Below are positions 11,701 to 25,567 of a DNA stretch of 64,000 nucleotides, in pieces. Numbering within the stretch: position 1 is the first letter of the stretch; each line of letters begins with the position of its first letter. The position numbers and the translations under genes were made by a program. The notes under the pieces are model-generated. The model did not search any database. It worked only from the letters and a program-made list of their open reading frames with translations, and was not told where the DNA came from. Source of the DNA: Tieghemostelium lacteum. Its lineage: Eukaryota; Evosea; Eumycetozoa; Dictyosteliales; Raperosteliaceae. The stretch covers positions 434,001-498,000 of the forward strand of contig LODT01000001.1 of the NCBI GenBank assembly GCA_001606155.1, in the 5' to 3' direction.

Positions 11701-14700
11701 AGGTACCTTAAGAATCTTTGAATAGTCATCATGTGGGAATAGTAATGGTAATCTTGACTTTAACCAAAATTTATCATCACATTTTTCATTGGATATCAAG
11801 TAATCGTTTAGTACCTTTATACCATACTCTTCAAATTTCAATTGTAGGTCCTTATGACTATTGTTTTCTTGGTTCAAGTCATCATTTAACAATTCCAACA
11901 ATACAGTTGATCTAATTGAGAGTAGATTAGATTGACTAGCAGTTAGGGGTATTTCCAATATTCTTGAATTACCTTGAACATTAATTAACAATTGACATCT
12001 AGTCAACTGATACTTTCTATTTGGTAATAGGTCTATCCATGAATCGTGGACTCCAATGACATTTAGAGGTAACTTATCAAATGTAACCAACTTGTTTTGG
12101 TGACTACTAAAGAATGGGTGGAAGTGGTTATACATAAGAGTTCTCTTTCCTACTACAACTGCAAATGTATTTCTATATGGAAATAATGATTTAAACTCTC
12201 TATCCGATAGTGCACTCTCATGTATATCAACTGATGGTGTTATTCTATGAGACTTTGTAGAATCATAACATAATTCAACAATTCTTCTAAGATAGTAACT
12301 ATCGTGATCTTTATATTTTGAATTCTTTAATAAATTCATTCCAAACAATACAAATTCCATTGGATTATCTAAATTAAAATCAATAATGATTAGATTATTA
12401 TATATAGAGTCAGGTATTTGTTTTTTATTTACCTTTAAAGTCATTTATGTTACTGTTTTGTAATTGAGTAGTTATTTCACTTTGAAGATTGGTTGTGGAT
12501 TGTTGTTGATGTTGTGGTTGGTTTGAGTGTTGGGAGGTATGGGATTGTGAGGTATGAATTACTGGTACTTGTAATTTAATATTATCAACATGTGATACAA
12601 GTTCACTAGGTAGAGTCTTAACAAACTCTTTGCCAACCAATAAGAAATTATTTAGAATAACTCTATCATTCTCACCAATTTGGTCCCATGGAATTTGAAT
12701 TGAACCATCTTGTGAAATGGTCTTTTTAGCTTCAATTTCACGTTTCCAATAGTTTGTCCAAAGACCTACACCAACATTAGGTTCAAGATGCCAGAATTTA
12801 ATGTCGACTACCTGACCTTGGAACTCAAGTCCACTTACCAAGTCACGTAAGAGGAATTGATTTTCTCTATCATCTTTAGGATTAATAGTTATATCTAATA
12901 GTTTAGTTTGAGATGCATCAATAAGTTCACCAGTATCGAGTCTCTTCCAAACAGGTTCAGGAATGAAATCTAACATGAGATAACGTGGCCACCAAATAGG
13001 TGTGCCAGTTGCATCCTTCTCTAGAATCTCAGGGAATCTTGAATGATAACTATCAAATTTCTGACCATACAGCTCGACTGGGTCTGACCAATACTTAGGA
13101 TTAAATCGTGCCATGGAGGACATTACTTGTTTACCTGCTTCTTCAAGATTCTTCATGAACTTTTCACAGAGTGAGTTGGTAATCATATCCTTTGTAAGCA
13201 TATCCAAAGAACCTTGTCTACCAACATTAGTTGCAATTTGTAAGCTGTTTAGTCCAATGGGATGTGAAGCTTTCCAGTTTTCAGGATTATCCAAATCACC
13301 ATTCTTTGGCATGGAAGATGACATGATGATTCTAACAGTTCCATAAACTGAGTCTTTTGGATATCTATTAAGTTCCACAGCTACACCATAATCCATAATC
13401 TGTCTTTCCACTAATTTGTTAATAGTCTTACAATTCATCCAAAACAATGGTGATGAAATGATAGCTCTTTGAATGACAACATTTTGTGCTCTGGATATCT
13501 GATAGATAAACTCAATAGCCTTTGTCATTACTAGTTCCTTACTCTGATCAGATTGATGGAAGTCAAATCTAGCAAGGTTTCTAGCACCACTTTCAGCAGC
13601 ACCTTTTACAATAATAGTTTGATACTTTTGAATGAATGGTAATAGTCTTGCTCTAATAGCTTTCTGTGCATCTATTGGATTCTTTGATAATTGTTCAGAT
13701 TCAATTTGTAACCAATCAGTTTCTTGTGGAAGGTATACTTTAGTCTGATCACTTGGATTGAATATTAAAGGATACAATGACTTATTGTAAGTTAGTTCAT
13801 AGAGGAATGGTGATTTATCAGTACTTGGGTACCCTGCATTAGAAATCTCAGATTCCAAATGATGATGATGTAAAGTAATTACAGAACCTATTATAACAGG
13901 TCTGGTAAATCTAACTGCTATATAGATACCTTTACCTATAAGTCTCTTTTTAGATTGATCATTTTGAATTTGATTTTGAGCAGCTTGTTGTGAGAATCCT
14001 AGAGCTTTAGTAAGGGCTAATTCATATTGGTTATGAGTGACCCATACATAGGCATCATGTATTGTGAGTACTGATCTACCTTGATGTTGTACCATCTTAC
14101 CATCTCTGGTAATGAACAGGTTGTCTTGTAGAGTTGGGCCTTCAGTTAGAGAACTTGCATAATGTGTTCTTCCAACTGGTGACAAATAGGCATGGTTTAC
14201 CTTTTGAGAGGTATGAAGAATCTCGTCTGGGTCTATAGGGTTAGTGAATACTCTTGGTAGTTGGAATCCATCATTTTTCAAAAATGCAATTTCTCTAAGT
14301 TGGTTATATGATCTCCATAGAGTCTCCCAACGCTTATCATTTGCAGAGGCACCAATAGCTTGCACTGAAACTTTATCAGACTCGACATCAATAGGTGATA
14401 CCAATGTGTCACCTAATAGTAGTTGTAGTTGATGATTGGTATTCTCAAGTGACAAACTACTGGATTTCATTAAGACCAATGAGCGAATATAAGGGTACAT
14501 TACTCGATGAATTGACCAATAGAGTTTATACTGTGATTCTTGATGTTCAGGTTTAAGTATACCAACACTATTAAAGTATCTTTGTTGGAATAGAGGGTAT
14601 CTCTTTGGATCTAAAGTCCAAGGTGTATATTCACTATAATGATCATCTAGAGTCTTGGCAAAGAACTCTGCTAGAGATCTCCATAAGTCACGTTCAGGTA

Positions 14701-17700
14701 TCTCATCTCTTTGAAGTGACAGATACTGATTGGTCTTCTCCAACAGTAATAGTAGATTCAGTGACATTGGTATCAATCTGAATAAATGAGAATTCTCATC
14801 TTGAACTGAATCATAGAGTGGAGTAATCAAACCAAATTCCTCATAGGTACCTACAAGTTGATCCCAAGCAGTTAGAGATAGTTCACAAGTAGATTCATTA
14901 ATCAGTTCTTGTTGGACTAGTTGAAGTAGTTTAGATTTAACTTGAGGACTGGCGACCTGGGATTGGTTAATAATAGTTGATAAAAGGCATTTAAGTAGAT
15001 TTAAAGTCTCACCAATGATTTGATTTTGTTTTTCAACTAGAGAATTCTCATTTTCATTCTGAAGGAAATAGACAAGTTTTGTAATGTTACCATCAATGGT
15101 ATTGGACAGTAACTGAATGGATTCACTCTGTAGACTAGTAGTAACAGACTGGAACCCTTGTACTTTCCATTTTGTAATTTGATTTCTCTTGGCTTGTAAT
15201 TGAAGTTCTTTTCTTCTAGTAACAGCAACTTCAATATGCTCTTCACTAGCCTTTACACTGAACATTTTACCTTTTCTGTCTTTTAACTGGAGATTGGTGC
15301 TTGTGACTTCCTGAACTATTAATTGCTGGATGATATCATCTTCAACATCAACAGTATATTTAGTATTGGGGTTTAGGAATTCATAGACCTTTTGTATTAA
15401 GGATAGTATTCTATTTTGATAGCTTTTAGAATACCCATTCAATAGTAAATAACCTCCAATTGCCAACCAATGTACTGGTTTAAGTGCTGATAGTTTTGGA
15501 TTTTCAACTAGATATTCCAAAGATTGTCTAATGACATGGTCTCTCTGTTTAAATCTATTTGCTAGTAATATACGTTGTTCATATTGTAAGAGTAGGTCAA
15601 TTTCTTTGGATAGCTGTTTAGGTGGAATTAGTTGTTGGAATATCTCATCAGAGATATCCTTTAGACGTTGAGTTTGATCTATTTTATCTTGACTGTTATT
15701 ATAGATCTCTTTTAGTAAATCATATATACGAATGGATCTATGTTCAAGTCTATAGACTTCCTCTCTAAGATCAGTACCAAGTAATGGTTGATAACTATCG
15801 CTACCCAATCCAAATGCCTTATAGATTGATTTACGACCTTGTTCTCTTCTTTGATGGAAATCTAGAATCTTCTTACCCTTTGCATCTCTAGATAGACCAG
15901 CAGCATACCATAACATGATATCCCTCTCAAACCAACATCTATGTCTTCCTTGACTCACATGATCATGTGCAATCAATGAACTGTTAGGTCTACCAACTAA
16001 CATCAAATCACATAAAGTTGAAGGATTCATTTGTAGTAATTGTGGGTGTGTAATTGAGAACACCACTATATCCTGACCTTGTAAATCCTTGTAAAAGTCA
16101 TCTCCAGGACCACGCAATCTCAAACTCAGCGGATGTATACGTCCACCAATTTCCTGACGAATTGCTTGTTTCTCAGCTTCAGGTAAATTAGATAACGGTA
16201 TCCATTCTTCTATAAACTTTCTATGTAACATTGCATTGGCTTTCATCTGATCCACTGAAATTCCTTTAGATTTCAGATACTCGCTAGCTCTGGTAGCTTC
16301 ATCACCGAGTAAATGTAAAGTCTCTGCAGAGAAACCTAGTAAATCATCACTATCAACACCATGTACAGCAGTTATTGTTATATCACCTACTGTGGTATGA
16401 GGTGGGAACTTTTCACAAAGAGTCTCGATCCATTTCAAATGATGGATATTTGTTCTGTCAAAGTCATCTGCATTTACATAAAGTCTGGCTAGATATTGTC
16501 TGACTTGTATATCAGATTTCTCAGTGCTATTTGGATGGAATCCGACCCAGCCAAGTCTAGCTATAAGCTGACCTTCCTCATCTAGAGATAAGGCAACTTC
16601 ATGATAGTGTCCTGAAAGTATAAGGAATGCTCTCATAACCCATGAGAATCTTACATCAGGTGGAGGAGCAAAATTATCATCCCCTTTATACACACCAAAC
16701 ATGTGTACTCTTAAGTCAGTCTCTTGAGGAAGATCCTCATGTCCAGGATTCAACTTTCTCGCTAATTTACCAGACTCTGGAATCTCTCGAGTCATAGGGA
16801 AAACCACAGATCTATTGACTTGTTCACCACCTAAAGTTATCTTTCTCTCAGCCCAACTACTCCAAAGTGACGAATGCTGATCTTTATTCGACTGAATGAA
16901 CATTGAAGGCATACCAGTGAACCCTAGTATCTGAATGAGTTTGGAAAAGTGCATCAATACTTGCCCACCAGTAATCTCAATAAACTGTTGAAGATGCTTG
17001 GATATCAGTGGACTGGAGCTCTGTTGTTGTTTATGAAACTCATTTACAGCCCACTTCTCCCACTCTACTGAAGACTCGAATTCAGATTGTCTTGATGAAA
17101 TATGAACCATCAAGGCAACCAAAGCACCATGTAAATGTTTAGGAATACCTAAAAGTGACAGTTTTCGACTATCCTGATGTGTAACAACAAAGAGTTTGAA
17201 TAGTAAATCTTTTGGGATGCAATATCCAGCTGTAGGACCTGACATGTACCCTTCAGTCTCTTTTTGAGAGGCAAGTGCCAACCCACCACGTTGATTAAAC
17301 TGATAGGCAAGATCTTCGATATCACCACACCCAAGTCTCTCCACAAACAGTGCTTGAACATTTCTAATGGATCTTACTAATGCAGTCCACTGGTTCTCAG
17401 AGACTTTGAGGTTCTCAGCTGATGTTATAGTTCTAATGATTGGGTTGTAGTTCATTAGCGAGTAAAAGTCCTTTGCATGTTTAGCACAAAGTGGGTCAGT
17501 GACACCCACAAACTGTGGCCAAATTTCAACGGAACGTCGTTCATCTTTACCTAGGTTGACACGAGATGGACCATATATGAAATGGTAACGTTTTCTAACT
17601 CCAGTAGGTCTAAGATTCTGCTCTTGATCTACATGAATGCCACCACATGAATAGGCGTAACGTGGGTTCATGAGTTGTGCAGTCAAACACTCGGAAGACA

Positions 17701-20700
17701 CAACCTCTCTTCTGGCACTTGTAAGAGACAAACTAGTTCTATTTCTATAGAATTTCTCATATCTCTGTTGAAGATGTAAATCTGGGTATTTTTCAGTATA
17801 GATTTGAAGAAGTTTAAGTCTAGCTTCCCACTGAATAGATTGAATATACTCCATTTTCAGTACAGGTAATTTCACTAGTAACTCTTTCAACACATCCTTA
17901 TTGAAAGTTGTCAATGACAAATCAGATCTATTCTGATGGTATATATACTCCAATGCCCTATCGCTAAACTCATCCAGATTCTTATTTACAATATCACTGA
18001 TACCATAAGGTTCATAAGTTGGAGCAGTAGGTCTTCCTTCCAATCTATCAATCTCCAATAAAATGCATAGTAATGCTACTTGTTTTTGTAGAATAACATT
18101 GTCACCAATTACTCTGTCCACAGCTCTATTATGTGAAAGATTCATTTGTGAGGCATACTGTTCGACGATAGGTTGATAATTGAACTCCTCAATGACTTTC
18201 TTTCCAATTTCCTGAAGAGATGCTTGATAGGATTTCAATTTCTCTTGAACTTTGTTCTCAAGTCCATGGGCTTCTACTATATTTCTAAGAGTCATTTCTT
18301 CCTCTAAAACAGCTTGAATGAAACCTTCAACTAGACCAGGAGCCTCTGTAGTCAGTAAATGAAAAGCTGGCATTTTTCTAGTCTTTTTATAGATCATAAA
18401 TTCCAAAGTCTCCAATTTAGATGGTGACATGGTAGGTAATGAAGAGTAATGTGATTTGCAGTCTTCTAGCACACCCTGATAACTTGAGTGAAGTTCAATA
18501 AGTACCATTCTTAAGGCTTCAATTCTATTAATGAAATTGGAGTGTTTCCAATTGGTTTCAACTACCGATTCAACACGTTCAGCTAGTGTATTGTACTTGT
18601 TCTCTAGATACCATGTGAGCTCAATAATGTCTTTTGACATTTTACTCTTTTTCAGTAGCATTCTCTGACTGTTTTCTTTGGTTAAATGTTGATCTTGTTG
18701 AAGATTGATGCATTGGGTACATAAGGTTTCATTAGAGTTAATGAGAATTTCTCTAGCTAGTGATACATGTTCTGATAGAATATGGAGTTGGATATTCAAA
18801 CACCAAGGTTCAGCAAGAGATCTTATGGTTTGTTCTAGACCTTCTTGATCTACTTCAAATACTGTTTCAATCTTACCATTAACCTCTAAAGTACGTTCAT
18901 AGATAAACAATGGAACGGCTTCAATCAAATCAGTGGCCTGACTCACCCAATCATTCGTAGGTGACATGTACAAATGGTCACCACCAATTCTAACTAGTTT
19001 CTGAAGAACTTGCTCTTGTTCTGGTTTGGCTTCCAATTCGTTTGTTTTGAATCTTTCAGAACCACTTGGAGAAGGTCTTTGAAGAAGTACACTAAACGAC
19101 GATGGATATGAACTGGAAGTTGAATGTAACTGTTCTTCCATTTCATATAAATACAACCATAGTTTAGATTGAGATCTTCCATAGTGAACTTCAACAAACT
19201 GATAGAGCTCTCTATACTCTTTAAACAAGGAGTGACCTAGTTTTCTAGAAACACCTTCAGCAAACTGATTCATTTGGTTCTTTTGAGCCTCTTCAATGAC
19301 ATTAAGTGACTTTTGATAGACTATAATCAAAACCTCACGAAGTTGTTGAATGGCACCTTTGAATTGTGTCATGGAACTTAGATTTTCATTGACACTGCTG
19401 ATTAGTATATTCAATCTACCTTGAACAGGATAAAAGTGAACTAGTATCTCTTCGAGATTCTTTAGTATCACTGACTTTCCAGGGATATTAGATCTAACCA
19501 TTTCATTGAATCTAGTTGTAAAAGTGTCTTTGGAGATCTCAGATATCACCATTCTAGTTAGTGACAGAATTTGCTCATTTAATTGAACATAGTTACTAGC
19601 TGCAAAGAGTGTAGCCTGATTTGAAAATGCACGACTTTCTCTGCCCACTACAATGACTGGATGAATTGCAGAATGGTTTTGGAACCAGGTTTCACGGATT
19701 TGGTCAGAAAGTCTTTTAGAATTTTGATATTCAACTGATGCATCAAATTTCTTTAAAACTTGAAAAGAGTGATCTCTACGAAGTTTAGTATCATCAATTT
19801 CCATTGCTTTTCTAAACTCTATACGAGAGTATGGTAAATCAACTAAACTCTGACCAAGGTACCAAGATATCTTATTATCTCGTCTATTGATTAGTTTAAT
19901 CAACTGATCAGTTGATACCTGATCTGGACTGGAATTCAGTAGAATATTCTCTAATTCCAATGTAGACTTTGTAGCAAACCCCATCACTGAGCCATGACTA
20001 TTAATCTCTTTCCAATCATTGATAAACAATTGAAATAGATTTCCAGGGTCAACCAATAAACTTGACAAACTTAGAATACTATTTAAACTTTCATAGTATT
20101 CAGAGTTACTGTCAATAAAAGTCATAAGTAAATGGAGTATCTCTCTTTCAGAGAGATCTTCTTTTCTTCTCTGATGATTCAGTAGAGCAAAGTACACAAT
20201 GACAGAATAGAAATGTACAAGTTGTTTGTCATCTATAACTATACTCTTAATCTCCTCTAGAAAATTACAATCTATTATACATTTTGATTTACTCTGATGC
20301 CAACTGCCAATGTAACCATGACCTCTATTTAAATCAATCAAAATTTCATCATCTTCATTCTTCAAATTTAGTTGATCTCTATGCTTATTTACAATGTATT
20401 GAAATGATTGTTTTAATATTGATTTTAATTTATTATTATTATTGGTGTTGGCAGTGGTATTGGTATTAGATGACGATTGATCTACATCAGAGTTGTTTAA
20501 TGTTGATGAAATAAAATCTAATGATTTAATACTAAATCTTAATGTTTCTTCAGTGTTACCTAAAGTTCTTTTGGCAGTTTTGACTTTGTATTCTTTGAAT
20601 TTATCTACTTTATAGATAATTCCAAATAATTCAAAAAATTCATTCTTTGAATTCAATTTGATTAGTAATCAATTCAATATTGGATTTTACCATAATTAAT

Positions 20701-20750
20701 AATATATTTACTTTTATTTGAACTATGTTTGGATTTTCATCTTTTATCAT
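8800..20750 (-). CDS. Giant protein: two ATP-grasp-like domains plus GHMP kinase
   Basis: Five exons join in phase: 20750-20712, 20644-12433, 12368-9760, 9683-9233 and 9062-8800. Introns are 67, 64, 76 and 170 bp, and the product is 3857 aa. The ATG at 20750 starts MIKDENPNIVQIK. Residues 1-1000 are mostly helical with one Asn/Thr run. About 1010-1620 is rich in Gly, Trp and His (for example GPTAGYCIPKD and VGRPNSSLIAHDHVSQGRH) and looks like a conserved enzyme core, which I cannot name. About 2330-2650 resembles an ATP-grasp fold (IIVKGAAESGARN near 2352). A Gln/Ser/His linker lies near 2700-2750. A second ATP-grasp-like domain spans about 2960-3190 (VPLEVNSRPGSLIMSE). About 3240-3857 is GHMP/galactokinase-like: GHTDFLGLGG near 3280, LPFTGGVSSSSAL near 3405 (the ATP loop), MRISASGLGG near 3808. 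The domains suggest ATP-dependent ligation and phosphorylation of a sugar or a carboxylate, but the substrate is unknown. No signal peptide or membrane segment is obvious. Confidence 0.85.
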
Positions 20751-21379
20751 TGTTTAAATAAAATACATATACAGATAAAAAAAAAAAAAAAAAATAGTAA
20801 TAAACAATTCAAGAAATTTGATTGCTTTAGATGAAATTGAATTCTGTTTGCAAGATCAAAAAAAAATTTTTTTTTTTTTTTATTACTTGTAAGTTCCTCA
20901 GACCCTTCGAATGATGTGGTATGAACTTATATATTAATTAATTTCTTATTTTAAAGTGATTCAAAAAAAAGTTCACCAGATCTGTTTGTTTTTTTATTAT
21001 AGAAATAATTGTCAAATCATATGATCATTTTTTTTATTACACACACAACAAAAAAATGGGGGTAATTTTATATTAATTCTTATATAAAAAAAAAAAAATT
21101 ATAAAACTTGTTATAAAGTGTTTATTTTAGAAAGAGGGGGAGGTTAGTTTAATATAATATTAAACTTTTTTTATTTGTTTTTTTTTTCTGTTTCTAAAAT
21201 ATTATTATTTATTATTATATGTGTAAAAAATTATTATTATTTGTTGATTAATCTCTGTAGCTACTAGTTTGCATAAAAGGAAAAAAAAAAATTAAATTAA
21301 AAAAAATTAGGATTTAGAGTAGAATCATCAGTATCATCAGATTGCATATCATCAGATAGATTAAAAAAGTTTCCAAATC
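20751..21379. promoter_or_regulatory. Divergent intergenic region, shared promoter zone
   Basis: About 630 bp separates the giant gene (-) from the Ash2-module gene (+). It is full of A/T homopolymers (near 20780-20794, 20860-20881, 21081-21100) with one G-rich patch, AGAGGGGGAGG, near 21133. This is typical dictyostelid promoter composition. I see no defined factor site that I would name. Confidence 0.4.
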
Positions 21380-24300
21380 ATGTCAAGCAGTGGATTAGTT
21401 AATCCTAATATTTCACCAAATTCTTTAGGCTCCAATAACAGTATTGGTAATCAACATTTACAACAACAGTTACCTTCACAATCCATTGTCAGTAATAGTA
21501 GTGGTAGTAATAATAATAATAATAATAATAATAGTGGAAATGATAAAATATTATTATTATGTTCAACATGTCATTTAAAAATTAATCAAGATGTAAAAGA
21601 ATTAACAGAGAAGGTATTACCTGGATTTCATGATAGTAAATATTCATTTACATGTAAATCTTGTAGTGCCTCTAAAACACCAATACTCTATCATTTGGGT
21701 AAATCTTGGAAATGTGTAATTCATACTGCACTGTTTAATATGGAGAGACAAAATGGTTGTAAATACTTTCATCATTCAGATGTAACTACCTATGTTTCCA
21801 AATATCCAAATGTATTCCTTCATGATAAATCTTTAGGTATGTTTTACTCTTTTTTTTAAATTTAAAATTAAAAAAAATACTAATTTTAGTAATATATTTT
21901 TATGATAATACAGCCGATATTTCTAAAGCTGTTTCAATGGCATTTTTTAACAATAAAGGTTACTTTATTTCAGGTGGACCTTATACTGGTAAATGGGCAA
22001 ATCCAAGCCCAGATAGAACTGATTTGGAATCCACAATGGATACATTTGATTCACCATTAGGTGAGAATGGTAATACTGGTCATCATGAAGATAGACATCT
22101 TTTAAGTCCAAGTAGAAGTAGATCTAGATCACTGTCTAGATCACGTTCAAGATCTAGATCTATGAGTAATAGTAGATCACGTTCAAGATCAATGTCAGGT
22201 TCTAGATCAATTTCTAGAGGTCGTTCTCATTCTCGTTCTAGATCTGGATCGAGATCTTCAATTTCCAGATCACGTTCAAGATCCAATTCATTTGATCGTC
22301 AACACCACTCCCATAATAACGGTGGTAATAGCAATAACCATCAAAATACTCATCATCAACATCAGTCAATTAACAATGGTAAGAGAGTTGAGAATCTGTC
22401 ATCATCCTCCAGAGGAAGTAATAATAATTCAGATTACGACTCTGAATCGGAATCTGATAATGAATATTCCAAGAAATACCTAACATGTGGTCAATGTAAG
22501 AACCTGTTTAGTGCTGAAACTATTCCAACTGGAAAAGTCATTCCAGGACCCTTTGATAAATGCTACGAATACACTTGCAAGTTTTGTTGTCAACCTGAAT
22601 CTGATCAACCATTGATTAAACATCAACCTAAAACCTGGACTAAAATACTTCACACTGCTCTACATAACCTTGAATTGGATAGACGTATTCGATTCCATTC
22701 CACTAAAGATATATATCAGTACATTTTGACCAATATCAAAGATCTTCAATCTGAACCTAAACAAGATGTATCCATTGACATTATAAACTATGTTTTGGAA
22801 TCTGGAAGACGTTTGTTTATCAATTCTACCAAAGACAATAGACTTTGGTGTAATAGAAAAAAGAATGATAAAGTAACATTTGACAACAGAAATATCTTGG
22901 TACTTACTAAAGAACTCTCTCAAAGTGGTCATCATACATCTAGTAACAACGGTCATGGTCCAAGTAGTGGTAGTGGAGGTCAAAAGAAGAGATCACATGA
23001 CATGATGGATGATGATCATCACCATAGTTCATCATCAGGAAGCAACAATAACCAACATAAAACACTTCAACAACAGTCCAAGAGTAAATCCAGTCAGAGT
23101 ACTTCTGGAACGAGTACCTCAACACCATCCATCAACATCACCAATAGCAATGGAAAAAACCTTTCTGGAAATGTAGCTTTACAAAACATTCGTTTAACCC
23201 CACTCTACTGCAACCAGTGTAAGAATTGGTTCCCTAATGCTGCCAGTGATCTAATGGAAGATAACCCTACTTTAATCATACCAAGTCACATTGACAAGAG
23301 ATACATTTACACATGCTCCAAATGCAGTGATAAGAAATCAGCAATTCTTATTCATTTACCAAAGAGTTGGAAGATTATAGTTCATACCACACTTTATAAT
23401 CTTGGTATCCTTTCAGGTCAGAAATTCTCATCCAACAAGACACTGTATTCCTTCATCTCTGATAATGCCAATACACTTTTACTAGGTGGTAAAACAATAG
23501 ATTACCTAAACAAAAATCTTTCTGGTGTATTGTCATCTTACAAGAACCTATTTTGTTCATCAGGTAGAAACATGTGGGGTAATGTCAGTCAATACTCTGA
23601 TGATGATAAAATTAAAATGCCAATTCCATCAGGTGGTGCTAGTTATCTATCCTTACAATCACATCATCAAAGTAACAGTCATAATAATAACAATAATAAC
23701 AATCAAAATAATAATAATTCTAGTTCTAATAATGGTATTAGTAGCCATAGTATCAATTTAGTTGATGATGATGATAAAAGTGATGATGATTATCAACCCA
23801 AAAAGAAATTTAAATCCTCTGATAATACAAGTGGTGTTGGTGATTTAATGGAAGTTGGTGACAGTTCTCCAAATATAAAACTAAAAGATGCTTCTAAACT
23901 TAAAATTATTCAACAACAGTTATCATCAAATCAACAACTTACAAATTCCAACAAACCTTCAATTAAACCTAATAATAATAATAATAATGGTAATAATAAT
24001 AATAATACTAGTGGTTCATCATCTGCAATGAATCAATCACCACAACAAAATTCAAAGAGTTTGGTATTGGTTTCATCAACTTCAAATACCAGTAGTAATG
24101 CTAATAGTAATGGAAGTCTAAATGTAAAGAACAGTAATGGAAATATAAACTCATTTACGATTGATGAAGATTTGATGGATGATGATATTGAAATTCAGAT
24201 TCACGATGAAAGAATTCAAAGTCTTTTGGGTTTCTTGAAATTGAATCTCAACAATGATCTAAAGAGTTTGAGAAAAGAAATTGATGTTATGGAGATACCA

Positions 24301-24786
24301 GAACTACGTGGACTAGAATTCAGATTCCTTTTACGAAAGTCACCTATCAGTTTGAAACAAGAGAACTCCTATCTGATTAAAGATTGTCTCTACTCATCAG
24401 ACAACTCAATGATCACTATTGGTATCAGATCAATTCTACCAATACTAGCACAATCACCTCCATCATCACTAGCAAGTCATCAATCCATAATGTCATCTCC
24501 AACTATTCTATCAAGTTCATCGCCATTGGCTCTTTCATCTATTCCTGATGCTAGCGCTTTTACCAATCACCCATACTTTATATTCTTTTCACAGTTTTTA
24601 AATAATCTAAAATCCATTCAAAATCCAACTTCTTCAACTTCCTCTTCCTCTTCCAATGTCAATAATCAAGGCAATAATAACAACAATAATAGTAATATTA
24701 CAGTATCTAAAGATGATATGATGCTTAAATCTACAAATAATTCAGAAGAACTACTACCACTACCAATTCCCAATACCTCCCATTAA
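21380..24786 (+). CDS. Protein with three Ash2-like zinc/winged-helix modules and RS region
   Basis: Two exons, 21380-21836 and 21914-24786, join through a 77-bp intron to give 1109 aa. The same module occurs three times, near residues 58-160, 340-440 and 580-700. Each has CxxC (CSTC, CGQC, CNQC), a second pair (CKSC, CKFC, CSKC), then LxKxWKxxxHTxLxNL and a helix-wing segment. This order matches the atypical PHD finger plus winged helix at the N-terminus of Ash2/ASH2L, a subunit of Set1/COMPASS histone H3K4 methyltransferases. No SPRY domain is present, so it is not the canonical Ash2. Residues about 217-280 are an arginine/serine repeat like that of splicing or nuclear-speckle proteins. The rest is Asn/Ser-rich linker with an acidic patch. 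A folded C-terminal part (about 900-990) is unassigned. Likely nuclear, DNA- or chromatin-binding; the family match is by eye. Confidence 0.8.
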
Positions 24787-25194
24787 CTAATTCATTCACA
24801 CACCTAAATTCTATTTCTCTAATTTGAAAAATGCTATATCTGTATTTAAAAACAAACCAAACCTAAAAAAAACAACAAGATTCCTTCTCTCTATCTTTAC
24901 CAACCCAAAATAAACTATCAAATTGAATTAAAAATATATCAAATTAAATAAACCCCTATATACATATTTATCTATTTTTCATTTTCATTACCAAAAACTA
25001 TTCTTAATCTATCTAAAAATCCCCATTTCTTTGCTTTGATTGTCTTTTGTGATTTTGTTGATAATAAATAATTTGATTTAGACACAACTATAGGTCTAAC
25101 TCTAACTGAACATGGATACTTTGGAATGATTGAAAAGGTGTTAGATATCAAAATCTGAAACTCTTAAAACATCACACTCTCTCTGGTCTCTCCT
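24787..25194. other. Intergenic region between convergent genes
   Basis: Holds the 3' ends of the Ash2-module gene (+) and the LYR protein gene (-). It has CT-rich and AT-rich segments only. I see no gene or RNA. Confidence 0.5.
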
Positions 25195-25443
25195 TTAAAA
25201 TCTTACTTTTTGTATATATTTATTTTCCAAAAGATCTTTTAAAACATTATAATTATTATTGGCTTGTGTAATTTGATTACTAATTTCTTTAGAATCAGTA
25301 AGATTCTTGTTATCTCTAAATTGTTTTTTAAAATTTCCTAATAAATGTTGAGATAGACATCTTTCTTTTCTGCTTTCAATGAGAAATAATTTACTAGCTC
25401 TAATTAAACCTCTATATAATTGTAATGTTTTTGATCTATTCAT
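25195..25443 (-). CDS. LYR-motif mitochondrial protein, 82 aa
   Basis: A single frame starts with an ATG at 25443. The N-terminus MNRSKTLQLYRGLIRASKLF has the LYR tripeptide near residue 9 followed by a basic amphipathic helix. After it come RKERCLSQHLLGNFKKQFRDN and a further helix. Small size, basic charge and a three-helix pattern match the Complex1_LYR family. These proteins act as assembly factors or accessory subunits for Fe-S transfer, respiratory complexes or the mitoribosome, with acyl carrier protein as partner. Which LYRM subtype it is (FMC1-like, SDH assembly and so on) cannot be settled here. It sits immediately downstream of the tandem membrane-protein genes but has no obvious link to them. 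Confidence 0.8.
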   Translation of the reverse strand: MNRSKTLQLYRGLIRASKLFLIESRKERCLSQHLLGNFKKQFRDNKNLTDSKEISNQITQANNNYNVLKDLLENKYIQKVRF

Positions 25444-25567
25444 ATTTCGAAATAAACGTTTATTTCTGCAAATGAAAAACTTTTTTTTTTATAAATGATG
25501 TTAAATGACCGAATGACGAAATAATTATGGAAAATGTAAATTTAATTAAGAGATAATCTATATTTTA

